Assembly: GCA_012522535.1 (NCBI GenBank) | Contig: JAAYKF010000024.1 | Location: 1-36,065, forward strand | Origin: Bacteroidales bacterium | Lineage (GTDB): Bacteria; Bacteroidota; Bacteroidia; Bacteroidales; WCHB1-69 | Reading direction: 5' to 3' | DNA: 36,065 bases | Part shown: piece after piece, positions 24,401 through 32,710 of the stretch | Layout: each line of letters opens with the position of its first letter | Numbering within the stretch: the first letter of the stretch is position 1 | Position numbers and translations under genes: made by a program | The notes under the pieces: model-generated | Database searches by the model: none | The model's input: only the letters and a program-made list of their open reading frames with translations | What the model was told of the DNA's origin: nothing

Positions 24401-24814
24401 GGAACCTATGAGTTTTTATGGTCCAATGGCGAAACCAACGATAGCATAATCAGCTTAGCCACAGGGTTATATACTGTTACCATTACCGATGAAAACAATT
24501 GTCCATATATTCAAACTTTCGAAATTCTTCCCAACGAAGAGTTATGTTGGGAAATTTGGACTTCATTTAGTCCCAATGGCGACGGCGTAAACGATGTTTG
24601 GAATATTCGCAACTCCGAACTTTATCCAGATATGAAAGTAACAATTTTCAACCGCTGGGGAGCCAAAGTTTATCAATCCAAAGGAATTTATATCCCTTGG
24701 AACGGAACAGGACCAGCCGGAAAACTTGTGCCACCCGAAACATATTACTGGATAATCGACTTGGGAGATAACTCCACAAAAACTATGACAGGAACAGTTA
24801 CAGTTATTTACTAA
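21419..24814 (+). CDS. T9SS type-B CTD surface protein, compact paralogue of the giant protein
   Basis: 1131 aa; signal peptide MKTAYKNTILFTLLIFFSSGLWAQ; two units homologous to the giant repeats; then Ig/PKD-like/PKD/SprB-like modules and CTD IWTSFSPNGDGVNDVWNIRNSELYPDMKVTIFNRWGAKVYQS in the same order as in the giant protein. Confidence 0.93.
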   Translation: MKTAYKNTILFTLLIFFSSGLWAQYDAPIATKFPDTEHICCDIDVWANITFPYSFASCNDIAEYRSFDGSSWTVWTPYNNNDSINAEASFEQIEIRAYQSFCDDGTDIFNSDTLTISWTVHQQVTRESFIKNPVEEGLCLFADVSLTDNVDPNTPVSIEYQYQAPAQTGWLDGNTISPAQSGMAWIRAKVVSQGYGCNNLDWEWFAWLVQEQPQINGLSDQDICIGTTANLQANVVDGYGVNSYIWQKSDNDCDGEWQNVGTNENQFTTEIFTENTTANYRLIVNQSGYNCADTSVCINIVVHDSPTIEIQSDNNFACQGEEINYTANIDGDAQSQFIVWQIKTQGGEWTNYQNTDEFGITISDIDEPYSIRAILNQDEPNCTAISNELNTEIFPLVVFTSQPQSIVGCQGYPATFTVEAVGYNPITYQWFGPQGEIDGETTNVLSIDSIENEDFGDYYCVATNYCNSATSDIATLSIGEDYTAATQISGEINRCAGAGSNQYAVDAVNPTSFQWEISPANAGTIDENGLVIWDASFEGVAIISYTALGCGQYESISLEVENLQHLVDPTTVIGDDERCQGHGSSQYSTDAENAISHIWQIINAGTSTINNDGNVVWDAYFSGTATIGVIATGCDHNSPMIYFDVLVKENTPLESEGSLDICEGETAIFVAITDTVTIFDYQWFGPQGILAGENSETLIIDDVSSADDGIYYCQLTTYCGLSFTPNDTLTVHQQPNVSFTVEPNCMTEIVMFTNTSTTDDLPLTAFWDFDDGNFSNDFHPQHIFENDGQYTVKLIATTHYGCSDSTTQQLEIYQKPFFDITSSDLLCFEDNSGFISVEPTGGNAPYDFILNGVVGDTSYFGGLEAGFYEITVIDDNQCVVKDTVRLTQPHPLTSFYEFSDVLCYGDSTGQITPHVNGGTPPYEYLWSNGDTTEVVNLPTGTYDLTITDANNCTNQHSGIYIWQPNPIVVDSILIQRTCELLNDGYIAVFPTGGYGTYEFLWSNGETNDSIISLATGLYTVTITDENNCPYIQTFEILPNEELCWEIWTSFSPNGDGVNDVWNIRNSELYPDMKVTIFNRWGAKVYQSKGIYIPWNGTGPAGKLVPPETYYWIIDLGDNSTKTMTGTVTVIY

Positions 24815-24846
24815 AATTGTTATGGATAATATCAAGATAATATGAA

Positions 24847-26067
24847 ATGAAAATAGATATTAATAAAACTCGTTCGCAATTCCCAATTTTGCAACAACAG
24901 GTCAACAAACGCCCTTTGGTCTATTTCGACAATGCTGCTACCACTCAAAACCCTACTGAAGTTACACAAGCAATTGTTGATTATTACAATAATTATAATA
25001 GCAATATTCATCGTGGCACTCACCATTTAAGTAACATTGCCACAGAGGCTTACGAAAATACTCGTAATAATATCCGCGATTTTATTAATGCAAAACACTC
25101 CCACGAAATTATCTTCACACGTGGCACCACCGAATCCATAAACTTGGTGGCAAGTTCATTTTCCAAAGCCTTTCTAAAAGAGGGTGACAATATTATTATT
25201 TCGCATCTTGAGCACCATTCAAACATCGTTCCATGGCAGTTAGCCTGCGAAAATCACCATGCACAATTGCGTGTAATTCCCATAAATGAGGATGGTTCTT
25301 TGCAAATGGAAGAGTTGGAAAAACTAATAGATGATAGAACCAAAATTATAGCTATTACCCATGTTTCCAATGCTTTAGGGGTTGTAAATCCCATAAAAGA
25401 GATTATAGAATTGGCTCATAAAAACAATATCCCTGTTCTTGTGGATGGGGCACAAGCCGTTTCGCACATAAAACTTGATGTCCAAAATTTAGATGCCGAT
25501 TTCTACTGCTTCTCTGGACACAAAATGTACGCACCCATGGGTATTGGCGTACTTTATGGAAAAGAGAAATGGCTCAATCAAATGCCACCTTATCAGGGTG
25601 GAGGTGAGATGATAAAAGATGTGAGTTTCGAAAAAACAACCTACAACGAATTGCCCTATAAATTTGAAGCTGGAACCCCCAATGTGGGTGATACAATAGC
25701 CCTAAAAACGGCAATAAAGTATATACAAGAACTTGATATTGAAAGTATTAGGCTATACGAAGATGAGCTTTTGCATTATGCCACAAAAAGAATAAAAGAG
25801 ATAGATGGTATTACAATTTATGGCACTACAAAGCAAAAAACAGCTGTAATTTCTTTCCTCATAGATGGCGTACACCCCTACGATGTGGGAGTTTTGTTGG
25901 ACAAAATGGGAATAGCCGTCAGAACCGGACACCACTGCACACAGCCCATTATGGATTTTTATAAAATCCCCGGAACAGTTAGGGCATCATTTGCTGTTTA
26001 TAACACCAAAGAAGAGATAGATAGTTTTATTGAGGCTCTAAAAAAAGTAAAAGAAATGCTGATGTAA
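24847..26067 (+). CDS. sufS: SufS-type cysteine desulfurase
   Basis: VYFDNAATTQNP, NIHRGTHHLS, HHSNIVPWQ, VDGAQAVSH, PLP-lysine motif FSGHKMYAPMGIGVLYG, catalytic Cys motif RTGHHCTQP. Confidence 0.96.
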   Translation: MKIDINKTRSQFPILQQQVNKRPLVYFDNAATTQNPTEVTQAIVDYYNNYNSNIHRGTHHLSNIATEAYENTRNNIRDFINAKHSHEIIFTRGTTESINLVASSFSKAFLKEGDNIIISHLEHHSNIVPWQLACENHHAQLRVIPINEDGSLQMEELEKLIDDRTKIIAITHVSNALGVVNPIKEIIELAHKNNIPVLVDGAQAVSHIKLDVQNLDADFYCFSGHKMYAPMGIGVLYGKEKWLNQMPPYQGGGEMIKDVSFEKTTYNELPYKFEAGTPNVGDTIALKTAIKYIQELDIESIRLYEDELLHYATKRIKEIDGITIYGTTKQKTAVISFLIDGVHPYDVGVLLDKMGIAVRTGHHCTQPIMDFYKIPGTVRASFAVYNTKEEIDSFIEALKKVKEMLM

Positions 26068-26133
26068 TTTTTAAGATTATTTCATAACTCTTCTGAACGT
26101 TACACACTTTTTTGGGACAGTATCGGTCTTCCC

Positions 26134-26170
26134 GACCTTGTAGGATTAAAGCCAAAAGAAATACAAGGTC
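26134..26170. repeat. 9-bp inverted repeat in an intergenic region
   Basis: GACCTTGTA (26134-26142) / TACAAGGTC (26162-26170), 19-nt spacer. Confidence 0.5.
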
Positions 26171-26284
26171 TATAATATTTTTCTAATCGGTGTTATTTGA
26201 AAAATCGTTTAAATTTCCGAAATTTGCTCTTGCATAACTCCCTTAAATTATGCCAATTTTAATGGAAAAATAAAAACAATAAAT

Positions 26285-27835
26285 ATGAAAAACTTACATC
26301 TAATTATTGCTTTCTCAGCACTAACAGTTTTTACAGCTTGCAACAAAAAGCAAAGCGAACTACCCCGCATAGCCATTGCAGGCATTGCCATTGAATCTAG
26401 CACCTTTTCGCCAGCAGTATCCGATTCCGCTGCGTTTCCATTGCTAATTGGCGAAGATGTTTTTGGATATTACCCATTTTTTGCCCCCGATTCGGGCATC
26501 AGAGAAATGGCTCATTGGATTCCCACACTTCGCAGTCATGCAATGCCCGGTGGCATTGTCGAGCGTGAAACTTACGAAAGAATGGTAAATCAAACTTTAG
26601 AAATGCTAAAAGAAGCTTTGCCTTTAGATGGAATATTTTTCGACATCCACGGTGCCATGAGCGTGCAAGGCTTGGAAGATCCCGAAGGTGATTTTATTGT
26701 TCGCATCAGAGAAGTGGTGGGCAATGATGTTATGATTTCATCGTGTATGGATTTGCACGGTAGTGTTTCGCCACGATTAATACAAAATCTAGATATGATT
26801 ACAGCCTATCGACTTGCACCCCACGACGATGCCTATGAGTCGAAAAAGCGTGCTGTGCTCAATTTGGTGGATAGACTAAAAAGTGGCAAGGGCAAACCAG
26901 CATACAAAGCTTGGATTCCCGTTCCTATTCTGCTCCCCGGTGAAAAAACCAGTACAAGAGTTGAACCCGGCAAAAGTCTTTACGAAGACATTGAAAATGT
27001 TTTGGATGGCGACAATGTAATAGATGCCTCAATTTGGATGTCCTACCCTTGGGCTGACGAAATTCGTAATCATGGCGTGGTGGTTACTTATGGCGATGAC
27101 AAGGAAGCTGTTGGAGCTGCCGCCGAACGCTTGGCAAAACATTTTTGGGATGTACGCGAAAAGTTCGAGTTTGTTGGTCCCACCGACTATCTACCACAAG
27201 TTTTGGAAGAGGCACTAAAAGCCACCGAACGACCATTTATCATCAGCGATATGGGCGACAATCCCACTGCTGGCGGTGCCGGCGATGTTACATGGACATT
27301 GACCGAACTTTTGAAATATCCTGAATTTAAATCTGGTAAAGGTAAATCTCTGATTTATGCCTCAATCCCTGATGCCGAATTTGTGGCAAAAGCTGTAGAA
27401 ATTGGCATTGGTGGTATAATCAATGCCACAGCCGGTGCCAGAGTTGACGACCGCTATGCTCCTCCCGTTAGACTTATTGGAATTATCAAAAACATTCACA
27501 CCGACGAAAAAGACAACACCATTGTTGTGGTAGAAATTGGCAGTATATCGGTAATAGTAACTGCAAAACGCAAAGCTTATCACTACGAAAGCTACTTCAC
27601 CGATTTGGGACTAAATCCCCGCGAAACAGATATTTTGGTGGTAAAAATTGGTTACTTAGTTCCCGAACTCTACGAAATGCGCAAAGGCTGGATGATGGCA
27701 CTAACCCCCGGCGGAGTAGATCAAGATCTATTGCGTCTGCCCTACAAAAATATTCAAAGACCAATGTACCCATTAGACCCCGATATGCCCACTCCCGACC
27801 TCAAAGCAAGATTTATTCCATTGGCAGGTGAATAG
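26285..27835 (+). CDS. M81 family metallopeptidase (MlrC-like), predicted lipoprotein
   Basis: Lipoprotein signal (MKNLHLIIAFSALTVFTAC|NKK); MlrC-type motifs IAIESSTFSP, FFDIHGAMSVQGLEDPEGDF, MDLHGSVS, SDMGDNPTAGGAGD, LTPGGVDQD. Confidence 0.9.
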   Translation: MKNLHLIIAFSALTVFTACNKKQSELPRIAIAGIAIESSTFSPAVSDSAAFPLLIGEDVFGYYPFFAPDSGIREMAHWIPTLRSHAMPGGIVERETYERMVNQTLEMLKEALPLDGIFFDIHGAMSVQGLEDPEGDFIVRIREVVGNDVMISSCMDLHGSVSPRLIQNLDMITAYRLAPHDDAYESKKRAVLNLVDRLKSGKGKPAYKAWIPVPILLPGEKTSTRVEPGKSLYEDIENVLDGDNVIDASIWMSYPWADEIRNHGVVVTYGDDKEAVGAAAERLAKHFWDVREKFEFVGPTDYLPQVLEEALKATERPFIISDMGDNPTAGGAGDVTWTLTELLKYPEFKSGKGKSLIYASIPDAEFVAKAVEIGIGGIINATAGARVDDRYAPPVRLIGIIKNIHTDEKDNTIVVVEIGSISVIVTAKRKAYHYESYFTDLGLNPRETDILVVKIGYLVPELYEMRKGWMMALTPGGVDQDLLRLPYKNIQRPMYPLDPDMPTPDLKARFIPLAGE

Positions 27836-27910
27836 GGGTTTCGCTGAAAAATAATTATACATAATAGCGTAACAGTGCGTGATTTTTGTCCAGTTTTCTT
27901 GCAATTAATT

Positions 27911-27939
27911 TTGTTTATTAAAGTTTATACTTAATTTTG
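27911..27939 (+). promoter_or_regulatory. Candidate Bacteroidetes promoter upstream of the HEAT-like ORF
   Basis: TTG (27911-27913), 18-nt spacer, TAATTTTG (27932-27939). Confidence 0.45.
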
Positions 27940-27996
27940 AGTAATATAAAGCTCGAAATGCAGTTCAGTAGGAGTATTAATTTTTAAAATGGTTTT

Positions 27997-29007
27997 ATGA
28001 AGAAAGCAATTGTCAATTTTATGGCTCTAGCAAATATTGCAATATGCAAAGGACAGTCGTTACGTCCTGAAATTGATAGTTTGATTAGTAAAATAGCTAG
28101 TAAAAACAATTTAAGCAGCAACTGGAGTGGTATTTTCTTGGAAGAATCTGACCAAAGAAAAGCATATTTTACCTTGAGAGAAAATGCCACTGATGCAGAA
28201 TTAATTCAATTAACCAAACATGAGAATCCTAATGTTAGATGCTATGCTTTTGAATCGCTAACGTATAGGGAAAATGTAGATTTTACAAATATAATAATTG
28301 ACCATTTATACGATACGGCATCTGTAAACCACGTAATTGGCTGCATGGTTGCGACGAAAAGTGTTATAGATTATTTTATAGAAATGCTTACAAGCGAAGA
28401 TATAGACGAGCATGCCTATAAATTATCAAATAATGAAAAAAATATAATTGACAGTATTTTGATTTTTGGTCAAAATATCAATTTAAATGCGAAAGACTTA
28501 CTTCTATTGAGCATTTCTCCAAGAAAAGATTATTATGAAAGAATTCGAGAAATTGTAGTAAATGAAAATAACATAAGTGGTCTTATAGCATTGGCTAAAT
28601 ATAAAAACCAACAAGACGTAGAATTAATTCTTGATAAATTAAAATCAACAAAAAGAGATGATAAGTTTCATGCATTATGGGCTGTGCGATACTTTCCTGA
28701 TAGTTCTTTTTTTCAACATCTAAAAGAAATCAATTCGAAAGATTTGAAGAAAACTTACAATGCAGCCCTAATTAGAATGTTCTACCAAGCATTGGTTCAA
28801 TATAAAGACTCAGCATCTATTGAATTAATTCAGTCAAACCTAAAAGAAATGGAAGATAGATTGTTAGAGATTCACAGTCAGTTTATTTGGTTGGCTATTG
28901 AGAAATATCCTGCACCAATGTATATTGATGTTAAAAATGAAATACGCTTGTCAAAAAACCAACGATCTGATATAGAACATTGGCTTAGAAATATAGATAA
29001 GCAATAA
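27997..29007 (+). CDS. HEAT-repeat-like protein of unknown function, possibly exported
   Basis: 336 aa, hydrophobic N-terminus, helical repeat-like segments (ATDAELIQLTKHENPNVRCYAFESLTYR; DVELILDKLKSTKRDDKFHALWAVRYFPDSSFFQHLKEI). Confidence 0.6.
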   Translation: MKKAIVNFMALANIAICKGQSLRPEIDSLISKIASKNNLSSNWSGIFLEESDQRKAYFTLRENATDAELIQLTKHENPNVRCYAFESLTYRENVDFTNIIIDHLYDTASVNHVIGCMVATKSVIDYFIEMLTSEDIDEHAYKLSNNEKNIIDSILIFGQNINLNAKDLLLLSISPRKDYYERIREIVVNENNISGLIALAKYKNQQDVELILDKLKSTKRDDKFHALWAVRYFPDSSFFQHLKEINSKDLKKTYNAALIRMFYQALVQYKDSASIELIQSNLKEMEDRLLEIHSQFIWLAIEKYPAPMYIDVKNEIRLSKNQRSDIEHWLRNIDKQ

Positions 29008-29045
29008 GCAAAAAAAGTTTTTTTAATTTAACAAAAATAAATAAT

Positions 29046-29185
29046 ATGGAAACAGATAAAATAAAAAAAATGTATATCAGTTGACGAGCGATTTGGATAT
29101 TTTTGTAAGCAAGTATCAACTGCAACTACCTGATAAGGCAAAATTAAAAGCATTTATTGACAACGAATTGAAAAATACAAAATAG
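29046..29185 (+). pseudogene. Small (~46 aa) ORF interrupted by an apparent -1 frameshift in an A8 tract
   Basis: ATGGAAACAGATAAAATAAAAAAAATG... reads METDKIKKMYIS*; adding one A gives METDKIKKNVYQLTSDLDIFVSKYQLQLPDKAKLKAFIDNELKNTK*. Confidence 0.5.
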
Positions 29186-29338
29186 GTAAAGAACACTCCT
29201 GTATCAAATTACAAAACTGGGCTTCTAAAATTTCGTTATCAGACTGCCGAAATAGTAAATTCCTGATTGATTAATCTTTGTTTTTAACAATATTTGTCAG
29301 ATTTGTAGCGATAAAAAACAAATTATCTTAAATTGTCG

Positions 29339-29368
29339 TTGTTAAACTACAAAATTATATTATCTTTG
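29339..29368 (+). promoter_or_regulatory. Candidate Bacteroidetes promoter upstream of the AAA/DUF4143 ATPase
   Basis: TTG (29339-29341), 19-nt spacer, TATCTTTG (29361-29368); ATG at 29390. Confidence 0.55.
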
Positions 29369-29389
29369 TCGGCATAAAGCTACAATATT

Positions 29390-30595
29390 ATGGACAAGTT
29401 GTATGAATATCACGACAATATTATAAGAAATATCAATAATCAATATTTTAGATTTCTTATTAATAAGATTGATTGGAATCAAAGATTGATTGCCATAAAA
29501 GGCTCGCGTGGTGTGGGAAAGACCACATTGATGCTACAATATATAAAGTATATTTTGAAGAGCAGAAAAGATTCATTGTATCTTACTGCCGACCACTATT
29601 GGTTCTACTCCAACACTCTTTTTGATACAGCTGTCTCTTTCTACAAAAATGGTGGACGTTATCTTTTTATCGACGAGGTACACAAATATCCACAGTGGTC
29701 CACAGAAATAAAAAACATTTATGATGGTTATCCAGACCTGAAAATTGTCTTCACTTCGTCCTCAATAATCGATATTTATAAAGGTGAAGCAGATTTAAGT
29801 CGCCGACTAATCTCATACGAGCTGCCTGGCTTGTCATTTAGAGAATATTTAGAGATGAATAATCTTATAAAAGAGATACCAGCAATTTCGCTTTCCGAAA
29901 TTCAAAAAGGGGCTTTTGATTATGTGGAAAAAATTCTGAATCAAGTAAGACATCCATTGCCACTTTTTAAAAGCTATCTTAAAACAGGCTATTTCCCGTT
30001 TTCACTTCGCGAAAAAGAAGAAAGCACCCTGAAAAAACTCAATCAAGTTATAAATGCAATTATAGAAAACGACTTGGCAATGATGGAAGCTTATGATGTG
30101 AAAACAGCCTTTAAGTTGAAAAAACTTTTGGGTGTAATTGCTGAATCTGCACCCTTCAAACCAAATATTTCTTCCTTAGCTCGCAAATTAGATGTTAGTA
30201 GAGATACAATTTATTACTGGATAGTTTTATTGGAAAAAGCCAAATTGATAAATCCGCTTATGGCTTATGGAAAGGGAGTTTCCACGCTTCAGAAGCCTGA
30301 TAAATTATTTTTAGAAAACCCCAATTGGAGCCATTCACTAAAAAAGGATGTAAATATTGGTAGTGTCATAGAGAGCTTTTTGCTATCACAACTTCTCAAT
30401 GCAAACTATAAAGTTTCACTTCCAGAAAAATCTGATTTTTATATTGAAGATTTAAAACTAACCATAGAAGTTGGCGGAAAATCGAAAGGAAGCAAACAAG
30501 TGGAAAATATAGAAAATTATCTAATTGCCGCCGACGACATTGAAAATAGTAGAGGAAAGAAAATTCCACTGTGGTTGTTTGGGTTTTTATATTAG
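29390..30595 (+). CDS. ATP-binding protein (AAA_14 / DUF4143 type)
   Basis: Walker A KGSRGVGKTTLM, Walker B GGRYLFIDEVHKYPQW, SRRLISYELPGLSFREYLEM; C-terminal VEVGGKSKGSKQ. Confidence 0.9.
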   Translation: MDKLYEYHDNIIRNINNQYFRFLINKIDWNQRLIAIKGSRGVGKTTLMLQYIKYILKSRKDSLYLTADHYWFYSNTLFDTAVSFYKNGGRYLFIDEVHKYPQWSTEIKNIYDGYPDLKIVFTSSSIIDIYKGEADLSRRLISYELPGLSFREYLEMNNLIKEIPAISLSEIQKGAFDYVEKILNQVRHPLPLFKSYLKTGYFPFSLREKEESTLKKLNQVINAIIENDLAMMEAYDVKTAFKLKKLLGVIAESAPFKPNISSLARKLDVSRDTIYYWIVLLEKAKLINPLMAYGKGVSTLQKPDKLFLENPNWSHSLKKDVNIGSVIESFLLSQLLNANYKVSLPEKSDFYIEDLKLTIEVGGKSKGSKQVENIENYLIAADDIENSRGKKIPLWLFGFLY

Positions 30596-30843
30596 TTTTG
30601 TCGTCTCTTGTCCACAATTGCAAGTCAATTTTGTCGTCAATCAACGACACTAATTGTTTGGTTTCGATATTTACTTATTATATTGAACCAAAATATCTTT
30701 AAAAGTCTTTTCATGTTTATAAAAAAACATAGTAAAAAAAAGCATACAATTTGTTAGATAAAATTGTATATTTGTTTTTGAGTAGAATTTTTAGGATTAT
30801 ACTAAAATAAAAATATTAAAATGAAAGCAGTGAGCTCGTAGTT

Positions 30844-31626
30844 ATGAATAAATGGATTAAATTAAGCATAGAGTATGCCAATCAAAGATCGTATTTAGAT
30901 GACTTGTTTCAGGTTTATCCTACCATACCAGAAGGAATAAGGACTATTGATTGTGATATTTGGGCTGAGGTTGAAAAGTCGTTCAAGAATAAAGATAATG
31001 ACCTATTAATTAGGCAGCTGTTGAAATTTGATTTGTTTCCGATAAAAGACAGCTATATTGCTTATCTTAAAAGAGACAGCTCTGCAATTGATAGAAATCC
31101 AAGAACGATAAATAGAATTTGTGGACGATTATATGAAATGGGACTCAATAAGATTTTCGAAAGATGTAGTGAACCTAAAGAAACTAATCGTCAAATAGGT
31201 CCAATGTTTCGTGATTGGTTAAAAAGAAAATCTTTAGGTGTTGAACCTGTTTCAGAAGAAGTGTTTTTAAGCAATAAAGAAGATGCAATTTTAGACGCTA
31301 GCGACAATGCATTGATGAATTTTGCCAGAGAACATTTAGGATATAATCATAATAAAGGCTTAGATTTTGTTGGTAGATTTAATGGTAAATATGTAATTGG
31401 TTAAGCTAAGTTTTTAACTGATTTTGGAGGGCATCAAAATGCACAATTCAATGACGCAATTAGCACAATTCAAGCAAAAGGAGTTAAAGCAATTAAAGTA
31501 GCTATTCTTGATGGTGTACTATTTATTGAGAGTGGAAATAAAATGTATAAGTCAATTACTGAGACATACAAAGAATACAATATAATGAGTGCTCTTGTTT
31601 TAAGAGAGTTTCTTTATCAAATTTGA
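30844..31626 (+). pseudogene. Type II restriction endonuclease (PD-(D/E)xK type, tentatively Tsp45I-like) interrupted by an in-frame TAA at 31402-31404
   Basis: 186-aa N-terminal ORF ends ...LDFVGRFNGKYVIG*; the same frame continues 73 codons (AKFLTDFGGHQNAQFNDAISTIQAKGVKAIKVAILDGVLFIESGNKMYKSITETYKEYNIMSALVLREFLYQI*) to a TGA 4 nt before the methyltransferase ATG. Confidence 0.75.
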
Positions 31627-31630
31627 AAAC

Positions 31631-32710
31631 ATGAGAAATCTAATAATAAAATCTGAAAATATTAAGGCTTTAAATTACTTGTTGAACGAAAAGGATTTAA
31701 AAGGGAAAATAGATTTGGTTTATATTGATCCGCCTTTTGCAACAGGTGGCACATTCACTATTACAGATGGTCGTGCTTCAACAATAAGTAATTCAAAAAA
31801 TGGAGATATAGCATACTCAGACAAGTTGTTAGGAACAGATTTTTTAGATTTTATTAAACAAAGATTGCTTTTATTAAAAGAACTAATGTCGGAGCAAGGC
31901 TCTATCTATCTCCACATAGATTATAAAATTGGACATTATGTAAAAATATTAATGGATGAAGTTTTTGGTATAGAGAACTTCAGAAATGATATTACAAGAA
32001 TAAAGTGTAATCCGAAAAATTTTAATCGACTTGGCTATGGAAATATTAAAGACCTTATTCTTTTTTATACAAAATCAAGCAAACCAATATGGAATGAGCC
32101 AAGAGAGAAATATACTGAAAAAGATTATGAAAAACTTTTTCCAAAAATAAATGAAGATGGAAGAAGATACACTACTGTGCCTATTCATGCTCCCTGTGAA
32201 ACAGAAAAAGGAAAATCAAATCAAGCATTTAAAGGGATTTTACCACCAAAAGGCAGACATTGGAGAACAGACGTTGAAACATTAGAACAATGGGATAAAG
32301 AAGGATTAATTGAGTGGTCTTCTACAGGTAATCCAAGAAAAATAATTTTTGCTGATGAAAGGGAAGGTAAACGCGTTCAAGATATATGGGAATATAAAGA
32401 CCCTCAATACCCAGTATATCCTACGGAGAAAAATTCTGATTTATTAGATCTAATTGTTCGTACTTCTTCTAATGAAAACAGTATTGTTCTTGACTGTTTT
32501 TGCGGCTCAGGTACTACATTAAAATCCGCTCAAACAAATGGCAGAAGCTGGATTGGGATAGATCAATCTGAACATGCCATCAGAACGACAATTAATAAAC
32601 TCGATTCTATTGAAGGAGATTTGTTTGTGTCAAAAGCTGAGTATGATTTTATAGAATTAGAAAATAAAGCTGTTTGTAATAATGAGCCTATTTTATCTAT
32701 AAAACTTTAA
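31631..32710 (+). CDS. DNA methyltransferase (beta-class N6-adenine/N4-cytosine type) of a type II RM system
   Basis: Motif IV VYIDPPFATGG near the N-terminus, motif X/I region EKNSDLLDLIV...IVLDCFCGSGTTLKSAQTNGRSWIGIDQ near the C-terminus. Confidence 0.93.
   Translation: MRNLIIKSENIKALNYLLNEKDLKGKIDLVYIDPPFATGGTFTITDGRASTISNSKNGDIAYSDKLLGTDFLDFIKQRLLLLKELMSEQGSIYLHIDYKIGHYVKILMDEVFGIENFRNDITRIKCNPKNFNRLGYGNIKDLILFYTKSSKPIWNEPREKYTEKDYEKLFPKINEDGRRYTTVPIHAPCETEKGKSNQAFKGILPPKGRHWRTDVETLEQWDKEGLIEWSSTGNPRKIIFADEREGKRVQDIWEYKDPQYPVYPTEKNSDLLDLIVRTSSNENSIVLDCFCGSGTTLKSAQTNGRSWIGIDQSEHAIRTTINKLDSIEGDLFVSKAEYDFIELENKAVCNNEPILSIKL

Noticed and set aside
30767-30774. TATATTTG (-7-like) upstream of the restriction gene
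   Set aside because: Matches TAnnTTTG but no TTG at acceptable spacing (nearest is 13 nt), so not called as a promoter.
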